A stretch of 64,000 nucleotides of DNA from Phlebotomus papatasi (lineage: Eukaryota; Arthropoda; Insecta; Diptera; Psychodidae): positions 58,156,627 to 58,220,626 of the forward strand of contig NC_077223.1 in NCBI RefSeq assembly GCF_024763615.1, given 5' to 3'. Under the pieces are notes generated by a model. The model did not search any database. It saw only the letters and a program-made list of their open reading frames with translations, and had not been told where the DNA came from. Both the position numbers and the translations under genes were made by a program. Below are positions 55,990-64,000 of this stretch, in pieces (within the stretch, counting starts at the first letter, position 1; every line of letters starts with the position of its first letter).

Positions 55990-58900
55990 ATGTACGTGGT
56001 CGAGGGTGTTTTTATGCGAAGAGAATCTGAGCAGTTGGCTAGCAAATACAATGCCACAGGATTGCAATCTGAACCATGGGATGAGAGAAAGTGGGAATTG
56101 AGAGCTTTCAAAAACACCTGCAAAAATCTCTGCCTCGAAGGAGTCTACAACACCTACATGCTTCGCCTTCAGAGGAGTTACTTGTCAATTTTCTTAGTAA
56201 TTGCAACTTTCTTTGGACTCCTACATACGATAATTCTCGTAGGACAAGCCACAGTGAGTTAAGACCTTACGCAACCTTTGAAAATTCTAAAAGAAAAGCC
56301 TTATTAATGAATGAATGAGCACAACTGATAAGAATGGTCTATGTGTAGACTAGACATAGAAGTACTTCATGATCGAAAAGTCTAATCAAATACTTCCACA
56401 TCGCATTTCTTTTTAAGCAAACAGACGCATCAATCACCGTTGAAGTCTTCGCTTACCTAATGACGATTCTCATCGTATGGCTGTCTCTTTTCGTAACTTT
56501 TCGAGAAGAGCAAGTGAAGAAGCGTCCTTGGCTACCATTTGCCGCCTCATGTTCAGCCCTGTTTATCCTGATAGTAGCTGACCTTACCGTTCCCCTTTAC
56601 CATGCAATTGTGACCTTTCCCCAACCACCACTAAGACCAGCCTATGCTTGCCATATTCTTCTCAGCATCTACATTTTCTTTCCGTTGATGAACAATTGGC
56701 ATACGATGCTCCTTGGTTTAGCCACAACTATCGCCTATCTTACAGAACTGACCATGATCACCTACAGATTGGATGAGTATCGCAATTTGAAGGTAGTTTC
56801 TGAGGCACTGTTCTTATTGGGAATTAATCTACTGGGCTTATATTATCGTCTCACCTTTGAGATTACAATAAGACGAACCCTGCTAGATCGTAGGCAATGC
56901 GTTGAAGGAAACTTAGTCCTAAAATTCCAGCGGGAACAAGAGGTCAGTTCACTGCCCTTTTTATAAAATATTTCTTTGTTAGACTTTGTACTATGTCTTA
57001 TTGTAGAGGAACTTGTTGCTTAGCATTTTACCAGAACACACCGCTGATGCTCTTGAGAAAGATATCAGTCATATGATCAGGAGAATTCGCAATGAGAGAA
57101 ATAACTCCAGCGAAAACGGAAAAAGGTACGTTGAGACAGTGTATAAGAAAACAGATTTATTTGCAAATTGCAAAAACTTAAAACTTGTTCTTATTCATGC
57201 AGTACAGCTATTATGGCATTCTGGCGTGGACATGAAATAAGGTGAGTCACCATACTCTATAATAGAAAATTTCGCAACGTGCTCACAACCCCTCTCGTAG
57301 CAGCTCCTACGGGTCCTATTATGCAGAAACTCATGATGATGTCACCATCCTATATTCAGATGTAGTAAACTATACCAAAATGACCACAAAGCTGAAGGTA
57401 AAGCCCTTGGTTGAAACTCTTCATGAGCTTTTTGTCAAGTTTGATCAAGCTTCCGAAGAGAATGGAGTCCTGCGGATAAAGTTTCTCGGAGATTGCTATT
57501 ATTGTGTAGCTGGTGTTCCAGCCAAAAATGCAAATCACGCAAAAAGTTGCATTGACTTAGGTCTCAGAATGATCAAGGACATACAGGAAGTACGACAGAA
57601 GAGAGATCTGGATATCAATATGAGGATTGGAATACACTCAGGATCTATTATATCAGGGCTAATAGGGGCATGTAAGTGGCAATATGATATTTGGTCAAGA
57701 GACGTAGTTATTGCTAACAGAATGGAGTCTACGGGTGAACCAGGGAAGCTACACATTTCACAGCAAACCCTTAATCTATTGAGAGGAAACTATGTGTTTA
57801 CCGAAGGAACGGAGAAAGCAAAGAATGATCCCATATTGAATGAGCATAACATTAAGACATTCCTAATAACACCTCCTATGACTCCAGAATCAATTGTAAG
57901 TAATCCTTTGGATGACTCTACAAGGAGACAATCTAGGATGGGAAGTGGTGTTCAGAGACTACTCAATCGTACAACTATCACACTTCCTGCAAGAACATCT
58001 GAACTGACATCAGTGAAAAACTTTATGCAGGATTCCATTGAGCATTTTAGACAGATCATGCGACAGATTAACGTCGAGATGACTAGAGAACTTAATCTGA
58101 TGCCTATAGGGAAGTTTCAGTAAGTAAAGAGAATCAACAACTTGTAATCGTTATACGAGAACTTGAACTTTCTTATTTGTTCCAGTTTCAATAAAATCTT
58201 CTCTGGCTCCAAAGGACGACGTCAGACGGAGATTGATCTTGAAAAGAATCAACTAACAAGTCTCTCAATGATCTTCCTTTGCTTCAAGGATCGTCGCGAT
58301 GAGTGGCCTTTTCTCAATGAGACAGATCACTTGCTAAAATACAGTATTTTAGCGGTTTTCGTGATCTACATACTGGTTTTTGCCATTCAGACTCTTAATC
58401 AACCCTACGGATTGAAATTTTCATATGCAACTCTTATTGGAGCAATTGTCCTTTTGGTATTTGTTCCCTTTGCTTGGTTCAAAAAACTCTGGTTAATTCT
58501 AACCCCCGAAACGGATGAGGACGTACCAGCTGCGCCTGTTCCCAAATGGAAAATCACTAGAAACATTTTTAGATTTTCTAATTGGATACCACGGAATGCA
58601 GTAGCCAGAACAATGATCTACATCGTTAGCATAAGTCTGTTGACAATGCTATCCTTCATCCATTTGGTGAGAATAACTGAAGTTCTTTGCATTTCTTTAC
58701 GAATGCCAATGATCAATGAGATATTTTGCCTTCTATTTTATTACAGACCAGAGTCAGGGAAACGACACTGGAGATGGACAAACAAATCCTAAATACGAGT
58801 GATATCAGTACCAATCTCATTCCTTCTAAGTACATCAACGCTTGGGCAGTTACTCATTGTCTAATTTTGACGATTTGTATGAACTTTCTGTTCTTGAAAA

Positions 58901-60313
58901 TTCATTTTATGATCAAATTTTCCGTTGGACTACTCATTTGTATTTTTTACTTATGGTTGGTACTATTAGGAGCTTCAACAGTCTTCACGGTAAGGTCCTT
59001 GACAAACTTACGACTTGAGCCGAGAGACGGATTAGTGGAAAATTATGGAAAAAAAATCCATTGTTTCGAATATAATTACGCTAAGCCGTCTCTCGGCTAA
59101 TCCTCATGTCTGTCAGGGCCCTAAGGCTTTTACTTAAAATGACTAGAGTAAGATTATAATTAGGGATTACTTATTTCCAGGAAAGTTCATCGACAAATCT
59201 AGGTCTAGATGCTCAAGTGGCTCATGTGATGGCGCTCTTCTTCACTTTTATCACAATTCATCTCGTTGATCGTCAATCAGAGTACATTTCCAGGATAGAT
59301 TACAAGTAATCCAAAATCAATTGTAACTCAAAACTCTTAAACTTACGTCTAACCAATTGGTTTTTGTAGTTGGAAGCAGCAATTGTTGCGGAAACAACGA
59401 GAAGCCGAACTCACGAAAGATACCAACAATTTCTTGGTACACAACATTTTACCAGCTCATGTGGCTGAAATTTACATCAATCAGAAGCAGAGAGATGAAC
59501 TCTATCATGAGGAATTTGACGATGTGGCTGTAATGTTTGCCACAATCACCAACTTCAACTTTCAGGCTGATGCTCTTAACATCTTGAACGGGATAATCTG
59601 TGATTTCGACGAGCGTCTTCTGATGAAACAGCGAACTGTCCATATTGAAAAGATTAAAGTAGCTGGATGGACATATATGGCAGCCTGTGGATTGCAATCT
59701 CGTTGGGGAGATTCTTCCTCGACAATTGGGGGACAACCAGAGCTTGGAGTCAGAGTATCAGACGGGAGGAGAAGTGAGTATTTTAATTTGAAAAAAATCC
59801 TCCCTGATCTCTTTTAACTGAAAAAATTCCTTACTTTCAGAATACACTTTTGGCCGGGAATCTGATAACAATACAGTCAGGAAGGTAAAGAGAAAGCTCA
59901 CTAAAATCACAGATCCTGTGTATGTTCTGACGGAATTTGCTCTGGAACTCATGGAAGCCCTCAGGAACTTCAATGAAGAAAACTTCAGTGCATTCAATGA
60001 GAGACAACTGCGAATTGGGATTTCAAATGGGGAAATAATGGCTGGAGTTGTAGGTTCCAGTAAGCCCCTGTACGACATTTGGGGCGATGCTGTGAATATG
60101 GCATCAAGAATGGACTCAACAGGACAACCAGGCAAGATTCAAGTGACCCCAAATACAGCACAGAGACTGAAAAACCTTGGAGTTCAGTGTGAATGTCGTG
60201 GATTCAGAGAAATCAAGGGAGCTGGTCAGATTCTAACGTACTTTGTGGGTGTGGATGATGATCTTAAATTGATATCTGAAGAGGACAATGAGCAAGAAGT
60301 GACAGAATTGTAG
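55990..60313 (+). CDS. Membrane adenylate cyclase, ACX-like, 10 exons
   Basis: Makes cAMP from ATP at the membrane. Exons: 55990-56253, 56418-56942, 57007-57125, 57203-57241, 57301-58119, 58186-58666, 58747-58989, 59181-59305, 59370-59773 and 59841-60313. All are in phase; 3492 nt give 1163 residues. Two six-helix blocks (about 65-245 and 610-860) alternate with two cyclase domains. C1 (about 325-500) has both metal aspartates (I-L-Y-S-D-V-V and F-L-G-D-C-Y-Y-C-V). C2 (about 915-1145) keeps the purine lysine (E-K-I-K), Y-D-I-W-G-D and N-M-A-S-R-M, so catalysis looks possible. The forskolin-pocket serine position reads Trp. The length, the divergent helices and the C2 insertion of roughly 35 residues resemble Drosophila ACX cyclases, which are testis-biased; tissue use here is inference. 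The ATG at 55990 is the first after an in-frame stop. Met at 56014 is an alternative start. Confidence 0.9.
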
Positions 60314-60374
60314 TGAATTGCAGTGATCCCAGAAAAAAAAGTAAAATTGTTTTGTGTGAAAATTTTTTGTGAAC

Positions 60375-61244
60375 ATGCCCCTTATTCGTGCAAATTTCCT
60401 CCTGAATTTATTGACCATTATCCAGGAGAAAGAACTTGACGATCTTGAGGATGTCTGTCTGGAGATCTCACTCGGAAACTTCTTACATATTCATTTTCCC
60501 CTAAAAGAATATCTATGCGATGAAAGTGAAACCTGTGAGGGGAGAAAGTGTCTATTTTATCTCCCGGAAAATAATTCTCAGGATATTCAACTGACCATTA
60601 ATCTTCAGAAGACATATGATTGTCATGAAGAGTCTCTCGCTTGCTACACGACAGATTTTACATCAATCCTTGAAAAGATCTTAAATAATCACAAAGAAAA
60701 ATCTACCTGTGAGACCTGTGCGAATTTCCCAGGATCCACAAAATCATGCTCTTCGTCAGATTTCCCCTTTGAGAGAAAAATCTGCTCATGCAGTGAAGTT
60801 ATCATGAGACTAATTCCTTTATTTGGTTGTGGACAACGTTCCCTAGGATTTCTAGCAATAACTATGACCTTTACATCCTTGGGATTGACCTTAGTGGAAA
60901 ACTTCACTGCCAAACCCCATGAAGGTTACACAGAATGTTCAGAATGCGGAGAACAAAGTCCAGAATCAACCATTTGTGATTGTTTTGAAGAATCTTGTCA
61001 GGGTTCATGTGACTGTACAGCAACAATGCTTTCTCCAAAAATGCTAATCATACAAGAAGGTTCTCATGGTAAAGTTTGGAAAGTACCTTGTGCCTGTCCA
61101 ACTGAAACAAGGGGGCTGAGAAAAATTCCTAACTATAAAGGACTCCCCAAGATCAAAGGTAATGCTAAGTACCCTGATTACTTAGTAAATGAAATTCAGG
61201 AAGAAATTTTAAACAATAAAAAACCACTGAATAAGGTAAGATAA
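60375..61244 (+). CDS. Cysteine-rich protein of unknown function, possibly 3'-incomplete
   Basis: Not recognised. The open frame from the ATG at 60375 runs 289 codons without introns. It contains about 21 cysteines, many in C-x-C, C-x2-C or C-x3-C spacing, densest near the C-terminal third (C-D-C, then C-x3-C-D-C). A conserved-looking central segment has G-C-G-Q-R-S-L-G followed by a hydrophobic, Thr-rich stretch that could be a beta-rich core. There is no signal peptide or convincing membrane helix. It starts 61 nt after the cyclase stop. A donor-like GTAAGA at 61236, eight codons before the end of the open frame's stop, means the gene may continue by splicing; no in-phase exon was found to the right. 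An acceptor-like CATTATCCAG ends at 60425, so a different 5' exon is also possible. Long open reading and even codon use argue that it is real. Confidence 0.65.
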   Translation: MPLIRANFLLNLLTIIQEKELDDLEDVCLEISLGNFLHIHFPLKEYLCDESETCEGRKCLFYLPENNSQDIQLTINLQKTYDCHEESLACYTTDFTSILEKILNNHKEKSTCETCANFPGSTKSCSSSDFPFERKICSCSEVIMRLIPLFGCGQRSLGFLAITMTFTSLGLTLVENFTAKPHEGYTECSECGEQSPESTICDCFEESCQGSCDCTATMLSPKMLIIQEGSHGKVWKVPCACPTETRGLRKIPNYKGLPKIKGNAKYPDYLVNEIQEEILNNKKPLNKVR

Positions 61245-61515
61245 TGTATAATAGAATTACAATACAGAAGAATTTATTTACTAATAAAAAGCTAACAAGT
61301 AAATGATATCCCTCGCCAAGAGAAGATTTTCTTTACCGCTAGTCAAACTTACATTTTGTTGTGAAATAACGCTTTGAATGTGAGAAAATCAAGGTCATGC
61401 CTTTTTAATCATTGAAAAAAATCATTTTTTTTAAATACTTTAAATTCTGAAAACTATTTTGAGCTTTCCGGCATTTTCTAACCACTTTCTTGTCAAATAC
61501 GTATTTTCAAGACAA
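61245..61515. other. Downstream flank of the cysteine-rich ORF, no gene seen
   Basis: AT-rich sequence with AATAAA inside 'ctaataaaaagc' at about 61281, which could serve as a poly(A) signal for the cysteine-rich ORF or for a joint transcript with the cyclase. Nothing else is visible. Confidence 0.4.
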
Positions 61516-62573
61516 TAGGGTAAGGGCTCATAATTTTGACCAGTCTGCTTATAAGCATCGATTTTCCAAGTTTGAAGTGCGATATTTTTAATACTAATTG
61601 ATTGTTTTTGATACTCCCTTTTCAGAAGGGTAGTTTAGAAACTTGTCAAGGGTTTATTGTCTTTGTTTTTTTTTACTAAAATTAGTCTTAATACGTTAAA
61701 AAATGAATTGATATGTAGAGGTGAATTTGACTCTTATTTTGGACAACTTGGCTGAAAATTTAGACAGCAAATCCGCCTCAACAGGATGCCCATTGGTCTC
61801 AATTTCAAGAACCAATCTTACCAAGTCCTCTTCCTGTTCATGTAAGGGAACCGTAGAATGTCACAAGAAGCCCGGAAACTCTCCATATTATTCATTAAAT
61901 TGAGTTGACTTCGGTACTCCAAGTACGCTCGGATTTGTGCATTCCCTGGCCTTTCCGGGAGCCTTTCAAGGCTTTTCTCACTACGTCTTTTTCGTAGAGA
62001 TGATGCTCCTTTTCTTCTCCAGGCATTTTTCCAACCTAGTCATCACAAAAGCTAAAACTTCACGAAATTTCATGAGAAAAACACCTATCCAAAATAAGCA
62101 GTATCACCTCACTGGTGAACCTGGTAGAAAATTACCCATTTTTCACAAGAAAAATGCAATTCACTAGGCAAATCTCACTTCAGGTCAAATGTACAAATCA
62201 CCATTAACGTGAATCAACACAATATTCAATGAATATTCAATAAGATCACTCGAAAAAAGCGAAGAAACATTGTTTGTACTTCACCACAGCTAAATAAGAG
62301 TGAAGTAAACACGAAGTTCTGTCATATTTCTCGTAAGCAATTGCTAACACTGAATTTTCAACAATGCAATTTCAACTCAAATCATATTAAAAATTTAACG
62401 TATTTAGTGTTAAAATCTTCCAAAAAGAACAAATATTTAGATAGAATTCATTATTCATCAAATATTGGAATAAAAATCCATAATTTTAATCAATTTATTT
62501 TTAGTGTCCAATTTTATCCCCAAATAAATTGTCCAAAATAAGAAACTGGTCAAAATTATCAGCCTTTCCCCTA
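61516..62573 (-). mobile_element. Decayed pogo-like DNA transposon, copy 2
   Basis: Same family and orientation as 53904-54971, and similar over the full 1.06 kb. Ends TAGGGTAAGGGCTCATAATT and TTATCAGCCTTTCCCCTA. The - strand remnant again shows L-G-V-P-K-S-T and then L-V-R-L-V-L-E-I-E followed by G-H-P-V-E-A-D-L, slightly better preserved than in copy 1. No catalytic domain. Confidence 0.7.
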
Positions 62574-64000
62574 ATTAATAAGCCAAACGGTTAGAGATAG
62601 AGGCTCTAAGTCTTCAGACTACCCCACTCCCTCATAAATTGCTTACAAAAGAATGAGAAGTACAAATGATCAATTAAAAAAAAAGTTTAATACACTTTTA
62701 GCCTGTTAACTATTAAGATAGACTTATTTGCTTTTTATAAAAAAAAAATCAAAATGGTCAGTAGAAAATTCGGTATTGATTATTAATAAATAAATAAATA
62801 ATTAGCATTCGGAACATGGGGGCAATTATCTTCCAGAGAGACGCGGTTACTAAAAATTAAAAAAAAAACATCAGAAAGAGATCAAATTAATTCGATTTTA
62901 GCAGCAATGCCTCTGTCACACCATTTGGATCGGTAAAATTTTATGAAATCAAAATTCACGCCCCATTCTTTCTCAAAAGATTTGCATAAGTCTTTCGGAT
63001 TTAAAAGTGAACTGAAGTAAATTTAATTTGGCGTGGTATTCAAAAGAAGAAAAAGAGTGTGAAAGAGTAGGATAGACATATGTAAAACGTTTTAGAGAGA
63101 ATGGAATGTGAATTTTGACTATTAAATTTTCCTGATCTAAAACGTGTGACGGAGCCATAATAAATTAATATTGATTTTGATGCGAATCTTAATTAGTAAA
63201 AGAATCAATTTTCCGCAGTGATAAATAATTTTTTGTCAAAAAAAATGGTTTTGATCTGTAATTCTATTTTGGTTAGTGAAAAATCCAAATCCAAACATTA
63301 AAAAAAAACAAATTTGATCAATGCTCAATTTCGATTCAAAGAAGTGAAATCATCCTGTAAGTTGAGAAAAATAGAAAATAAAGTTTGTTCTATTGTCCTT
63401 ACCTTGACTAACTATTATAAATCGACCACTCAGAATATAAGTCGAACAATTCGATTTTTTACAAAAATAGTTTTATTAGCTTTTTGGATACTTCTTTATA
63501 CCCTCTACAGAGCGAGATGTAAAATTTCAAAAATCTTACACTCGGCATGTAAAATCTCAGCTTCAAATCGCTCTCCTGTAAAATTTGCCTACTGCGAATT
63601 ATTCGTTTCGTATTCTGAGTGGTCGAAATTGAACTAACTTGAATTGAACAAATTTGGTATTTTGCTTATGAAAATCGTATTTTAACTGCTCGAACTCCAA
63701 TAGAGAGAAGTTTTAACAATCGACTTTTTTCAATTTCTCACCATCCTAGCTGCCAAATGGTAAGAGATATTGATTTTCGGTCTTCGATGACCCCTCCCCC
63801 ACAATTTAACATTCTCTATCGAACTAACTTACCGAAATTACCCCCCACCATCCATCTATACCCTCCAAAAATATGTTTTTTTGACATTGCAAAAAATTGG
63901 CCCTGGCGATTTTGTTCATTTTTGGAAATGTTTTGGAGATAGTCCTGCTGAACATTTCGTCCTTTGACACCTATCACCGGAAAAATCGCCATCTTGAATT
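62574..64000. other. Right edge: AT-rich sequence with one dispersed-repeat copy
   Basis: No gene supported; the open frames are short and of biased AT composition. At 63680-63790 on the - strand lies a relative of the repeat at 3255-3390 and 14815-14960 (CTGCTCGAACTCCAATAGAG, GAGATATTGATTTTCGGTC). Confidence 0.45.

Noticed and set aside
63314..63942. Two open frames near the right edge
   Set aside because: Low-complexity AT-rich translation; part overlaps a dispersed repeat. No support as genes or as exons of the cysteine-rich ORF.

Overview
The window is AT-rich animal nuclear DNA. It has spliced genes with GT-AG introns, many of them 50-80 bp, AATAAA polyadenylation signals and a very dense load of short transposons. 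The gene set is a TMC channel, a laminin gamma chain ending the way insect LanB2 does, and an ACX-type adenylate cyclase. This points to an insect, most likely a nematoceran fly of sand-fly type; the genus is inference.

Layout, all genes on the + strand. (1) 1-9.8 kb: no gene supported, only transposon remnants, including a tRNA-derived SINE with a clean 14-bp target duplication and a piggyBac-type (TTAA) element. (2) 9.8-28.8 kb: Tmc, 14 exons rebuilt by following splice phase. They total 4608 nt, an exact multiple of three, giving 1535 residues plus stop; the first coding exon is missing or unrecognised. (3) 28.8-31.9 kb: intergenic, with a cluster of GTGATC/GATCAC words upstream of the next gene. 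(4) 31.9-52.6 kb: LanB2, the laminin gamma chain, complete in 15 exons (1620 aa), with a signal peptide, LN domain, LE repeats, L4 domain, a nidogen-binding-type motif and a coiled coil. (5) 56.0-60.3 kb: a two-times-six-TM adenylate cyclase of the ACX type, 10 exons, 1163 aa. (6) 60.4-61.2 kb: an unrecognised cysteine-rich ORF that starts only 61 nt after the cyclase stop codon, with no poly(A) signal between them. (7) The remainder to 64 kb is repeats.

The three main genes belong to unrelated processes: mechanosensation, basement membrane and cAMP signalling. They look like ordinary neighbours, not a pathway cluster. The cyclase and the cysteine-rich ORF are the only pair whose spacing suggests a shared transcript.

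The most unusual content is the mobile DNA. There are two foldback families whose inverted arms are built from short tandem repeats. One of them fills almost an entire LanB2 intron, leaving about 52 bp of original intron. There are two copies of a decayed pogo-like DNA transposon in the same orientation on either side of the cyclase region. A large set of TA-flanked inverted-repeat elements shares TAGGG-type ends. Several nested insertions can be read against an empty or paralogous site within the same window.
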